Shown in pieces: positions 34,699-45,655 of a stretch of DNA of 64,000 nucleotides. The notes beneath the pieces are model-generated. The model saw only the letters and a list, made by a program, of their open reading frames with translations. It did not search any database and was not told where the DNA came from. The DNA lies in assembly GCF_921293095.1 (NCBI RefSeq), contig NC_060254.1:992001-1056000 (forward strand), read 5' to 3'. Positions within the stretch are counted from its first letter, which is position 1, and each line of letters starts with the position of its first letter. The DNA is from Ischnura elegans (Eukaryota > Arthropoda > Insecta > Odonata > Coenagrionidae). The translations under genes and the position numbers were made by a program.

Positions 34699-36675
34699 CC
34701 CATACAAAAAAATCTGTGCTGCGACTGCACTAAATCTGCACTGTAACTGGACTAAACTCTGTGTTTAGCACAGTCACAGTACACTTTTCTGTACTAGACT
34801 GTACTATGGCAGCTATAATTTGAGAAGAACTGTACTGTAACAGTGCTGGATCACTGTGCTAGAGCTCAGACTGCACTTTGACTGGGCTGGGTAACATGAC
34901 TGGAGCTGTACTATGGCTCAAACTGGACTGTGACTGGGTTGGGTAACTGGACTGGAACTGTACTATAGCTCAGACTGGACTGTGACAGGGCTAGAAAACA
35001 TGACTGGAAGTGTACTGTGGCTAAAAGTGGACTGTGACTGGGCTGGGTAACATGACTGGATCTGTACTATGGCTCAAACCGCTGCGACAGGGCTGGACTC
35101 AAACTAGTCATTGACAGGAGAAAGTATTTCCTATATTATTTCATATCACGATCAACTATCATTTCCATGAGAATATGAATTCGTAAATTATATAAAAATT
35201 TATGTTGACATTACAGCGGCAATGCATAGCTCCAGCTTGCTTATTATTTTGGTAAAGTATGGTCAAAAGAACAACTTCCGCCGATACTCAGCCATCTTTG
35301 TTAGACAGCATTGGTGTTGAACCGGTTGTAACATTCCTTGTTTACGTGCTCTCATCCTTTTAATTCTACGCTGTACGATGGATGCGTCGATGTAAGATCG
35401 ACGCTAAGAACATGAAGAAGTGAACTTTACTTGAATTACATCAAAATTAGCTACTTAGCCGGGAATTTTTCTTGCGGGTGAAGTGATATCGTCGATTTTG
35501 CTGAAATCCGTGTGGTTCGCGATGAATCAACTTTCCACGATTGATTTCGACGACTCGCAATCTACTCCTTGCGAAGCACGAGAGAGTTGAAAAAAGACAT
35601 ATCTTTATTTATACTCTGCTGCTGGAGGTAAGTACTCAACTTATCTAAAATTAAATTCAGACAAACTTAAACAGTCAAATTTTGAAGTAACACTTTATTA
35701 GATATCAGTATGTAATGTTTTTTCCTTTTAATTTCAGGAAGGAAGCCAAAGAGGCAAATGAATTGAGCGGCCATGCCTTAACAAGACTTTCATTTTTATG
35801 TTTATAATCATGAGTATATGTATTTGTATTTAATAAATTTCTTTTATTTTCATATCTTATTGTCATTTATTGTGCTCCACGGCGTTAGTACTGAAACTTC
35901 ATCAACAAAAACTATCAAGGTGGGCATATTTGTGGCAACTAGACAAATAGCACTGACGTAAATTTTGGTGGTTTTTATGTTGAGTGCCCGTTGATGTGCA
36001 GAATAGGATTTGTCAATTTTTCTCATAGAACCTAAGTGCTTCGATAGCAATATTTTTAGTACCATAAACTTTGTTCATATTAAGGAAGTGGAACGTAACA
36101 AATTCAGTGAGTGTTTGTTAGGAATATGGTTTATCTTTCCTTAGACTAGTCAACATTCGAATGAGTGTAGTCGTTTTGGCCACTGTTATCTCTTTGCTGT
36201 TTTCTGATTGGATCAGGCAACCAATCTTCAAACACCCAAAAAGGGAACTATATATCTCTGCTAATTGTCCTATCTTGATTTAATTCTGCTTCTTGTTTTC
36301 AATAAGATATACAGGGAATGCAATAGCCACATCAAGACTCAATTATTGATTCATGGAAAGAGTATTACAGTAAAAACTCTGCTATGGCAGCTGCACTGTG
36401 GCTGTGCTATGGCAACTGCACTATGACTGTGCTAAGGCAACTGTACTCTGACTGTGCTATGACAACTCCACTGTGACTGTGCTACGGCAACTCCACTGTG
36501 ACTGTGCTATGACAACTCCACTGTGACTGTGCTATGGCAACTGCACTCTGACCGTGCTATAACTGTACTGCGATGTTTCAATTCAAGTGCAGTTTAAGTA
36601 GAGTCACAGTACAGCCCTTTTAGCACAGTTACAGTGCAGCTTTAGTACAGCCACAGCACAGATTTTTTGTATGGG
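34699..36675. mobile_element. TIR element, copy 2 of the CCCATAC...GTATGGG family
   Basis: Same orientation, ends and organisation as copy 1, with TT flanking both sides as the 2-bp duplication. The two copies are highly similar along the centre and differ mainly by small indels and by repeat number in the subterminal arrays. Confidence 0.88.
35522..35837 (+). other. Putative captured spliced unit inside TIR element copy 2
   Basis: Same 22-codon ATG frame (35522-35590), donor GGAG|GTAAGT (intron from 35628), acceptor TTTAATTTCAG (to 35737) and AATAAA (35832-35837) as in copy 1. Preservation in both copies shows the unit was in the element before it spread. Confidence 0.5.
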
Positions 36676-37185
36676 TTACCACATTCCATCATGTAAATAA
36701 GTTGCGTATTCTAGTTTATAGTTTAAATTAATCAATTGAATGTAGCACGGGTTACTTATATCAGTATTACGGCACTATCAAAGTTTAAAAACCATTGACA
36801 CAAATAACCTTATACCTATACATGAAAAACTCTCAACAATAGCAGGAATTATTATGCACTCTTCTGTTTACATTACGTACAACGTAAAACTGATTGGCAA
36901 AGGTATTAATCTTTGAAGTAAATCACAGCCTTTCATCAAATTAAGCCGAAACTAAGTAAGAACTTGATCTTCATATGAATACTTACCCAATACATTGAAT
37001 TACATCATCTTCTAACTCACCTCACAAATAGTGGAAGACGACTACGGTTGCCACTCATCCATCCCCCACATTTGTAGCCATTTAGCCCTTACCTGAGGAT
37101 TACAAGGAAAAACAAAAGCGCGATACACATCCCCACAACTAATGGAAGAGTTTGGTGCAGAAGAACCGCCCATCTCTCTTATTTA
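36676..37185. other. AT-rich non-coding DNA
   Basis: Nothing recognised. Confidence 0.4.
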
Positions 37186-38761
37186 TCAATTACAAAAATG
37201 GAAAAAACTGCACCAACTCGACGTTCCTCCTATGCAACAACACAGCCCGCCATTAATGATATGACTAAACATGGCAGGTTGCGACGACTCAACTTCGTAG
37301 TTATTATATGGCAATATAGAGGACTCTGATTTGGATTCACGGAAACCATGTTGAGCATTTTTCAGTATTTTAAAGGTTTTGAGATAACTCATTACACGAT
37401 GGTAAAAATTTTTTCGAATATCTTTGAGAAAGCAGAGAGAACAGTTATAGGGCTGTAGTTTCCTGAGTCATTTAGAGGGCCCTTCTTATGGATTGGGATA
37501 ATGGAAGCATATTTGAAAAGCTCTGGGAAGACTTCAGAGCATAAGGAGGTATTGAATATGTCAGAAAGGGGACTGGCAATGACTTTGGCAATATGCTTAA
37601 TGATAGGCATGGGTGTACCATCAGTACCTGCTGTCCAACTATTTTTGAATGAGTGAAAATGCGAATAATTTCAGGTTGCGCGTTTGGGAAGAGAAAAATG
37701 CTTTGTTTGGGGTTGAGTGCTTCAATGTCAATTATGGAACTAAGGGTTGAGGGTGAGTAAAAGAATTGTTTTTGAAGCTATCTATGGTGATTAATGGATC
37801 AGAGCAAGGAGTGCCGTTGAAGAAGATCAGGGAGGGGGTTAGGGTTCCACATTTTGTGTTATTCCACAATCCACAATTCTCTAGGGATAGATCATGCAGG
37901 AATTTTTCCATAGCAGAGTCTGAGAAAGCTTGCTGTGACATAGGTACAGACGAGGTGGAGTGGGGGTTTCGATTTTTATGTTTACATTAATTGCAAGATA
38001 GTCAGACATAAGGGAATCAAAAGTATACTTTTGATTCCCTTATGTCTGTACTATGTTCCCTTACTATACTATAGTACAGGAGAAGCACGACTTAGGGAGA
38101 TTGCTAATTATCAGGTCAATGAGGGTTTCGAAGTGGGATGTTTATTGGGTTGGTTCGCTATTTATGACATTTAAAGCAAAGGATGATAACACATTGAGAA
38201 AGGATGACTTATGAGGAGAGTTGCTTAAAATCACCAAAAATTATGATGCCATCCGTGAATTTGGAGATGAGGAAATTAACAGTTTCTGACAAGAGGTCTA
38301 AAAAGTCACGAACTTCACCGCTTGGTGGACGATATATCACAAAAATAAAGTATTTTTGTGAATTCACTGCTACAATGGACACTGCACACACAAACAGATT
38401 CTACAGATTTATGAAATTTTGAGCTTTTTAGGCCTATGTAAGGTTTACTATAAACATACACACCACCACACTTCATTATTTGATGGCAGAAGGATGAGAT
38501 AAGATTGTAGCCACTAACATTAAAGGTCAAAATTCCATCGTTTGTTAGACAGTGTTCAGCTAGTAAAAGAACATCACTGTCATGCTCCTGCATGAGCAGA
38601 TCTATCAGGAAGCCTTTCTGCCCCAAGCACTGGATGCTGAGATAGGTGATGTTGTTGAGCATTTTATAAAATATTTGCAAATAGCAACAATGGCAACAAC
38701 AAATTTTTCTCATCCACTTCAATGCATATGAACCATTGTCATTATGAAATTTGTGTGGCAA
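37186..38761 (-). pseudogene. Decayed non-LTR retrotransposon (endonuclease and RT start)
   Basis: Successive minus-strand frames carry, from 38761 downward, LSIQCLGQKGFLIDLLMQEHDSDVLLLAEHC and then SGYN (endonuclease start). FVIYRPPSGEVRDFL and IIIFGDF follow (38391-38209), then NTSLCSEVFPELFKYASIIPIHKKGPLNDSGNYSPI (37610-37392) and the RT motif NAQHGFRESKS. The rest of RT is missing. Several frameshifts and a 46-bp palindrome at 38003-38048 disrupt it. The motifs fit a Jockey/CR1-group LINE. Confidence 0.8.
38003..38048. repeat. Perfect 46-bp palindrome
   Basis: AGACATAAGGGAATCAAAAG is followed at once by its complement with no spacer. It sits inside the LINE relic and looks like a templated inverted duplication. 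Confidence 0.9.
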
Positions 38762-39466
38762 AAATTCATTTTTTTGCCCCAGAAATAGCTATTATTTGTC
38801 TCAAAATCTTATTTCATGAAGAATATGGAAAAATTTCAGTAGTATTCTTCTGCATCAAATCCTCTTCCATATTACCCAAATTTACGCCATCTGCTATGAT
38901 TGTGACTGTCTTTCATACAACCTATTGCTATAAATGATGTGACTTTATGCTATCCCTGACAAAAATAAACTCCACCATGGTGGGTACAGGAAGGGTACAG
39001 GAAGGGTGGCATCCTTCATGGTGGGTAGTTACCCTTGCAGAACCCACGCCCTACCCACCATTAAGGGTAAGGGAAGGAGAGAAAAATCCTTCGTGTACCC
39101 TTCCTTGGAACTCCTTCCCTTACCATCCGTGTACCCTTCCTCTACCCACAATTAAGGGTAAGGGAAGGAGAGAAAAATCCTTCGTGTACCCTTCCTTGGA
39201 ACTCCTTCCCTTACCATCCGTGTACCCTTCCTCTACCCACCATTAAGGGTAAGGGAAGGAGAGAAAAATCCTTCGTGTACCCTTCCTTGGGACTTAGCAT
39301 TTATAACTGAAGAAAACATATCCTGAAAGACTCTCCTTAGCTACTTTCACCTGCTAAAGAGTATTGAGTTCCGTACAAGAACGTAAGCAGTCTTTGAAAG
39401 CAAATATAGACGGGCTACACAACTAATCTTTAAAATTTCCTTAAGGAAAACAATAGTTTACATATT

Positions 39467-39729
39467 CAGTGGCGTATCCAGGGGTGGGGTCCGGAGGGCT
39501 CGGACCCTCCGCCCCCCCGAAGTATAAAAACAATCATTTTCCTTCATAATAGAAATCAAAATATTAAAAAATAATGAATTTAAAAAATATTTCTTTGACT
39601 ATTGAAGTTTTTTCGATTATGAAAAGTGTTTGAATAAGTTGAATTCCAATACTTACTATCCTGTTTTTCAAAACTTTTCCCACCTGGTTTTGGACCCCCC
39701 CCCAAACGAAATTCTTGACTACGCCACTG
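39467..39729. mobile_element. hAT MITE with CAGTGGCGTA...TACGCCACTG ends
   Basis: The perfect 10-bp termini are flanked by TACATATT and TACACAAT, a 6/8 match. The interior is C/G-rich near one side and AT-rich on the other. It is related to 25191-25370. Confidence 0.8.
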
Positions 39730-39989
39730 TACACAATAGTTTCTGTAATTGTGTGAAAAAAGCTCATTTAGAAGTTCTTCCATTCACGTTTTAGGATGTA
39801 ACCTATTTGTGTGGCTGACAATGAGACATCGCTAGAGTGATGTTCAGTATTAGAATGCCGATCTTATTTTCTGAAACGAAATAGGCGTGGTAGAAAAAAG
39901 TCACAGCTTTCTTCCACATAGGCCCGGGTGCGATTCTCATCTTAAGATTTTGTAGTATAAGTTCCGTTGAGAAACTACACCTGTCAAGC

Positions 39990-40080
39990 ACCTCGATAGC
40001 CGAGGTTGTTAAATCTCTAGTTCGTGATATTGTAATATGTAGGTCCTGGGTTCAAGACCACGTGAAGGCTACTTTTTTTT
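39990..40080 (+). ncRNA. tRNA-like Pol III unit (SINE head or tRNA relic)
   Basis: An A-box-like GATAGCCGAGGTTG at about 39995 and a B-box-like GGGTTCAAGACC at 40048-40059 are spaced as in a tRNA. They are followed by a run of eight T at about 40073, a Pol III terminator. Stems are imperfect, so it is not called an intact tRNA gene. Confidence 0.4.
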
Positions 40081-40526
40081 TGCCCTATAACTTTAGAAAT
40101 CACTGTTGCAACTCATCCCCATTCGTTTAATATAGTTTATTAGCATTTTTTTTAAAATTTTTATGTTAATTTATGGATTTTTAGTTTTTATTTTATCCTA
40201 CCCTTCCTGTACCCTTCATAGAGGCTGGCCAAACCCTTCCCGTACCCTCCAGGAAGGAGAGGGCGTACCCACCAATGTTCTAAAATACCCTTCGTGTACC
40301 CTTGCTGAAGGGTACAGGAAGGGTACACTTATCCTTCCTGTACCCTTCATCGAGGCTGGCCTAACCCTTCCCGTACCCTCCAGGAAGGAGAGAGCGTACC
40401 CACCAATGTTCTAAAATACCCTTCGTGTACCCTTGCTGAAGGGTACAGGAAGGGTACACCTATCCTTCCTGTACCCTCAATGGAGGGTAAACCTCTCCTT
40501 AATGGAGGAGTTTATTTTTATCAGGG

Positions 40527-41359
40527 ATCCTCCTGTGATGTAAAAGTTGCTAGAAACAGGAAACAATTATTTCTGATGCATCTTTACCAAATTATTGTGA
40601 AGCTCAGTGCATTTATTTTCTATTCATATGTTCTTGAAGAAACTAATTTTTCAGTTCATTTTGCCATAATTTCATGTACTTGTAAAATACTATTTTTTCC
40701 ATGAAAATTCCTCAAAAAATTGGAGCATATTAGTTAATCATAGTTACAAAAGCAAAATTTTTTCACTGAGAAGGACTATCAAGTCATGTGATGGGTTTAT
40801 TGAGTGGTATGAAATCAAATATCTACTTCTTCCAACATGTAATGACTGGCAGGATGTCTGTGACTGAGAGAACATCAAACAGAGGTGCAAGCGATGCTCA
40901 GGCTCCAAAGTCATTCACTTGCATCCTTCCCATTTGGTGAATGCTTCCATGAGCTCAGGACAAGAGAAGACGATGAATAAAACGTGTCTGATCTCCCTGC
41001 ATTTTGATCATGGAAAGTCTACACGTTACAACCTTAAAATGTAAAATCTATAAAGAATAGTACCTATCATGTGGGCCCATTAAATTTCTTTTCTCAATCG
41101 GCATACCTCAGATATCACACTACTTCAAGAGGCACACCGAAATACCTCCCTTCCACATTGAAATTTCAATTTCCATATTTCCTTTAATGGACCAGCGTCC
41201 CCATTTTTCTGCTATTGGTGTCAGAAAAATTCTCCTGAATTTTTCCAAGCAGTAGCTGCAAAGATTCACAAATGACCAGCGGTTGAGGTTGAACTAAGAA
41301 GAGCCATTCCCCTATTGCACGTGATAGTTTCCTACGCTTTGCACTCCTATGCAGATACG
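40527..41359. other. Unassigned DNA upstream of the copia element
   Basis: No recognisable gene; possibly a degraded flank of the L1-like relic that resumes after the copia element. Confidence 0.35.
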
Positions 41360-41364
41360 GAGAA

Positions 41365-41612
41365 TGTTGAAGGGTGTGCTCAATAGTTTCTTTATGTCTG
41401 TCTGCTATGATCCTGTATCGATTGTTCGATACTATCGATTGTATTGGATGATTGTCGATTGTGTGCGCGCGCACTTCCGGTGCACGCTAGTGGTCTCTCT
41501 CTGTGTGTTCGCGCCTAATGTACCATTGAGTTGTATCCGTTTATATCCGAATATATCTTGTTGAACTAACGCTGTGTGAATCTTATTACCACTGCCATAA
41601 CTCCCTATAACA
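41365..41612 (+). repeat. Copia 5' LTR (248 bp)
   Basis: Begins TGTTGAAGGG and ends CTATAACA. It contains a repeated TATCGATTG phrase and CG-rich GTGTGCGCGCGCAC. Confidence 0.95.
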
Positions 41613-41626
41613 GGTTATGGGCCCAG
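41613..41626 (+). promoter_or_regulatory. Copia primer binding site for initiator tRNA-Met
   Basis: GGTTATGGGCCCAG abuts the 5' LTR. It matches the primer site known for copia-type elements that use a half-molecule of initiator tRNA-Met. Confidence 0.8.
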
Positions 41627-41693
41627 GGATCGTGCTGTGTGGTGATAGACGTTAGTGATTCGGTAAATTGGACATAATAGAAAAGGCGAGACC

Positions 41694-42818
41694 ATGGCGG
41701 ATCAAGATGAGTTGCTGGATTCGGATAGGCAAATGAATCCAATCCTGAGCAAGGATAATTACGAATATTGGAGGACCATGTCGGAGGCGTCGATGATTTT
41801 TCTGAACTGCTGGGACGCAATCAACCCGGGGCTGAGTGCAGACGAGTTGAAGAGACCAGAAAATATGCGCAAGGACAACAAGGCTCGCGCATACATTTTC
41901 CGGCATGTGCGCCCGGAGTACCTCACAGACATCAGCCATTTGAGGTCAGCCAAGGAGTGTTGGGACACCTTAGAAGAGATTCATGGGAGGGCTACATCCA
42001 TGGATATAGCTATGTGTCTCCGAGAGCTGGGTAGCATTGAGAAGACAGAGGCGATGGACATCTCAGCGTACACTGGGAGGATACAGGAGCTCTGCGGTAA
42101 ATTAACCAAAAACGGCATCGTATTCCAAGACCACGTTGTGGCCTCTTTTATATTGGCGGGACTCGTGAAGGATTCACAGTATTTTACGTACGTGAGAATA
42201 ACAAAGATCAATGAGAGACTGACGTCGAGGGCGGTGAAGTCAGACCTTCTGCTTGAGGAGAGAAGGATTAATGCTGCGGAGTCCTCTGAGCATGGCAGTG
42301 CGTTGGCAGCGCGGAAGTTCAGCAGGACGAGAGCAGCCAACAACGGAAAGCAGAGGAGCACTGCTGATCAGAAATGCTATAAGTGTGGTAAGTGGGGCCA
42401 CATTTCTTACCAGTGTGGTGCGCCGAGGGGAGACAAGTCGGAGGAAAGGAAGGGAAAAGGCGAGGAGTCACGGGAGAGACACGAGAAAGGAGGGGACAAG
42501 CCGAAGTTTAAAGGACTCATATCTGCGTTTGCTTTGGCTTGCTCCCAAAGAAAGTGTGTTAGTTACCTAGATTCATGTGCTTCGAACCACATGACGCCAG
42601 ACCGTCACCGCTTCTTCGATTTCCAACCTGCCACCGGAGAAGTAAAAATTGGAAAGGGACGTCTGGCCGTGAAGGGGAAGGGAACTATTGTCATCAAGTT
42701 AGCAAACTCTTGTGGGGGCTGGACCTTGTCACTATCAAATGCTCTGTGGGTACCTGAGTTGGACGTGAATCTTGTGAAGAAAGAAGAAAGGTGTACAGAC
42801 CGTGTTCAGATTAAATGA
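41694..42818 (+). CDS. Copia gag and N-terminal protease
   Basis: The 374 codons start 82 bp after the LTR. The gag part has the UBN2-type region (NYEYWRTMSEASMIFL near residue 22, ECWDTLEEIHG near 91). A CX2CX4HX4C zinc knuckle (CYKCGKWGHISYQC) lies near residue 230 and a basic stretch follows. The protease start is YLDSCASNHMT, where DSC replaces the usual DSG, as common in copia elements. The frame then meets a deletion: after LWVPELDVNLV it jumps to EERCT and stops at 42818. Confidence 0.88.
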   Translation: MADQDELLDSDRQMNPILSKDNYEYWRTMSEASMIFLNCWDAINPGLSADELKRPENMRKDNKARAYIFRHVRPEYLTDISHLRSAKECWDTLEEIHGRATSMDIAMCLRELGSIEKTEAMDISAYTGRIQELCGKLTKNGIVFQDHVVASFILAGLVKDSQYFTYVRITKINERLTSRAVKSDLLLEERRINAAESSEHGSALAARKFSRTRAANNGKQRSTADQKCYKCGKWGHISYQCGAPRGDKSEERKGKGEESRERHEKGGDKPKFKGLISAFALACSQRKCVSYLDSCASNHMTPDRHRFFDFQPATGEVKIGKGRLAVKGKGTIVIKLANSCGGWTLSLSNALWVPELDVNLVKKEERCTDRVQIK

Positions 42819-45396
42819 AGCTATTGGAGAGCATGATGACGGTGATGTGTTGTTCAATGCCTTAGTGGAAAATGGTGTATATTATTTAGAGACTGAGCCA
42901 GATGAGAGCTACGTCGCAAATGTTTCTGTCAACGATGAGTGCAATGGTGGTACAGAAATCGAAGTATTTCAGGCCAAAGCCTTCAAGAGTACGTTGTGGC
43001 ACGAGAGATTAGGACATCTCCATGAAGGTGCTATGAACAGAATCCCAGGTCTTGATCTCAAGAAAGAGGATTCCAAAAGGGACGATGAGTTATGTGAAGT
43101 CTGTGTGAAGGGTAAAATGGCTAAGTTGTCATTTCCGAAAGTTGCTCATCACAATTGTGAACGCCCTTTAGAAATTTTCCACAGTGACGTAAGTGGCAGG
43201 GCACAGTGTCAATCGTTGGGGGGAGGTCATTATTTTGTGACTTTCATTGATGATTTCTCTCGATTCACAAATGTCAGGATAATCAAGAAAAAAAGTGAAG
43301 TATTTAAATGCTTTAGAGAATACCAGAGAGAGGTTGAGGCTCAGCATCAGGTGAAAATAAGTGCTTTTCAATCAGACAATGGTGGCGAATACACAAGTGT
43401 TGAGTTTGAGAATTATTTGAAGGCTGAGGGTATTCTGCATCGGAAAAGTGTGCCTAGAAACCCCGAGCAAAATGGTGTGTCTGAACGTGCCAATAGAACA
43501 CTAGTGGAAATGGCAAGGTGTTTGCTTATTCAAGCAGGGCTTCCTGTTTTCTTGTGGGCTGAAGCAATAAGTTCAGCATGTCATATCAGAAATTTGTGTC
43601 CATCATCTGCAATTGAGAACAAAATTCCCTTGGAATTATGGAAAGGAGAGAAGGCTGACATCCAAGGGGAGCTTTCTAGATTGCGGGTGTTTGGTTGTAA
43701 GGTCTGGTATCTGGTGAGTCCAACTGGAAATAAGTTTGGCAGTAGGGCAGATGAAGGTATTTTTGTGGGATATGATAGAGAAGTGAAGGGGTACAGAATC
43801 TATTTGCCAAAAAGTAGGAGTGTCATTATATCATGTCATGTACGTTTTGAGGAGAGGGTGTTCCCGTGTAAAGAGGTGTGTGAAATCACTCACATTCCAA
43901 GGAGATGTAATGATTGGATATGGCATGTGGATGATGAAGGGACCTTTGACCCGGATGAGCCTGAAGTCCAGAGTGATGGTGAGTATGAGGAAGGAGATGG
44001 TGATTTTTTCTTGGAGAACTTGATGAATGGAGATGAAAATTATGAGGGGGTACTTGACGATGGGGTTAACTTGGGAGCTGAAAATGTACTTGCCCCTAGG
44101 AGGTCTTCCAGACTTCGAAAAGAAAAGACTCATTCTTGTTGTGGGAACATTGCAATGATTTGTAGGGCTCAAGATCTGTGTGTGTCCATTTCTGTAAATG
44201 ATGCCTTAAGGGGAAATGAATCTGGAAAATGGAGATTAGCTATGGAGGCTGAATTAGAGAACCTTTACAAAAAGTATGTCTGGGACATTGTCAAGAGACC
44301 GTTAAATACAAATGTGATCGATTGTAAGTGGGTTCTAAGCATTAAAAGGGACTCAAATAGACCAAAGGCTAGACTTGTAGCAAGGGGATTCTGGCAGAGA
44401 CCTGGGGTGGACTTCACTGAAACCTTCAGTCCAATTGTAAAATGCAGAACATTGAGGATTTTACTTGCTCTCTTTGCTGAGAATGAATGGTGTTATGAAC
44501 ACATTGATGTTGAGTGCGCTTACCTGAACAGTGTCTTAGATGAGGACATATATATGGAGCAACCTGAATTTTTTGAAATTGAGGGAAAGAATAGGAACCA
44601 ATATGTGTGCAAACTAAAGAAAAGTCTCTATGGGTCGAAGCAAGCAGGGAGAATGTGGTTCAAACACATAAACAATATTTTGAAGGGTATGGACTCGAAA
44701 CCTTGTTTGAGTGATTCATGTGTATATGTAAATGAAACTAAGGATCTCATTGTGGCCGTGTATGTTGCCACGGTAAGCCGTCCAGATGTTGCATGTGCCA
44801 TAGGTAAACTAAGTCAAAAGTGTGTAAATCCTACCTTGTCTGATTGGAGAGCTGTGAAGCGTGTGTTTAAGTATTTGCTCAAAACGAAAGAGTTGAAACT
44901 TGTTTATCGAAAGACTGGAAAAACTTTAAGGGTGTTTTGTGATTCAGACTTCGCAGGTTGCACAGTGGACAGAAAATCCAGGAGTGGGTATGTCTTTATA
45001 CTGGCTGGCAGTGCTGTGTCTTGGTTGTCAAGGAAGCAAAAGATTGTATCTCAATCAACATGTGAGGCAGAATTTGTTGCAATGCAGGAAGCAGCTAGAG
45101 AGGTTGTATGGGTATCATCCTTGTTGAAGGAATTAGGGCAATCCTTTTACTGTCCTCAACCATGTAAGATTTTTTGTGATAACCTGGGAGCCATTTCATG
45201 GTCCAAAGACGAGGTTGTTGTTGAAAGTTCAAAGCATGTCCAAGTGCGTTACTTTTATGTCAAAGACTGTGTATCCAAGGGTTTAATAGTTTATGTGCAC
45301 ATCCCAAGCTCTGAAAATGTAGCTGATGTTTTAACCAAGGGATTAAACCGTATAAAGACTCAGAAGTTCACTAAAGAATTGGGGCTGCAACTATGA
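42802..45396 (+). pseudogene. Copia integrase-RT-RNase H, missing the RT catalytic loop
   Basis: 864 open codons in a different frame from gag. Integrase: zinc finger (WHERLGHLHEG...CEVC) and core (HSDVSGR, FQSDNGGEY, NPEQNGVSERANR). RT: KPKARLVARGF-type block, FTETFSPIV, YLNSVLDEDIYMEQP and SLYGSKQAGRMW. RNase H: CDSDFAGCTVDRKS and SENVADVLTK. At about 44767 the text LIVAVYV, which should lead into the DD of YVDD, jumps to SRPDVACA. The catalytic aspartates and about 100 residues are deleted in frame. The product could not reverse-transcribe. Confidence 0.9.
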
Positions 45397-45407
45397 GCAA
45401 AGGGGAG

Positions 45408-45655
45408 TGTTGAAGGGCGTGCTCAATAGTTTCTTTATGTCTGTCTGCTATGATCCTGTATCGATTGTTCGATACTATCCATTGTATTGGATGATTGTCG
45501 ATTGTGTGCGCGCGCACTTCCGGTGCACGCTAGTGGTCTCTCTCTGTGTGTTCGCGCCTAATGTACCATTGAGTTGTATCCGTTTATATCCGAATATATC
45601 TTGTTGAACTAACGCTGTGTGAATCTTATTACCACTGCCATAACTCCCTATAACA
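45408..45655 (+). repeat. Copia 3' LTR (248 bp)
   Basis: Two mismatches to the 5' LTR (T/C at the eleventh base, G/C in the TATCGATTG phrase). It follows the purine tract. Confidence 0.95.

Larger units (their letters stand above)
38954..40526. mobile_element. TIR element with CCCTGA(C/T)AAAAATAAACTCC ends and 2-bp TSD
   Basis: The outer 19-20 bp are inverted repeats with one mismatch, flanked by AT on both sides. The left subterminal zone (38990-39290) has tandem units of about 85 bp built from GTGTACCCTTCCTTGG and GGTAAGGGAAGGAG. The right zone (40200-40480) has two 113-bp units with CCTTCCTGTACCCTTC. The architecture parallels the CCCATAC family. A hAT MITE (39467-39729) is nested inside. 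No transposase is present. Confidence 0.82.
41365..45655 (+). mobile_element. Complete Ty1/copia LTR retrotransposon with GAGAA target duplication
   Basis: Two 248-bp LTRs (41365-41612, 45408-45655) differ at two positions. GAGAA is duplicated at 41360-41364 and 45656-45660. The primer site GGTTATGGGCCCAG follows the 5' LTR directly, as in Drosophila copia-type elements primed by initiator tRNA-Met. A purine tract (AAAGGGGAG, 45399-45407) precedes the 3' LTR. Gene order is gag, protease, integrase, RT, RNase H. Two internal deletions make it non-autonomous. Confidence 0.95.

Noticed and set aside
30145-36675. The CCC-ended elements as piggyBac copies
   Set aside because: PiggyBac also has CCC ends but needs a TTAA duplication; here the flanks are TC, TT and AT.
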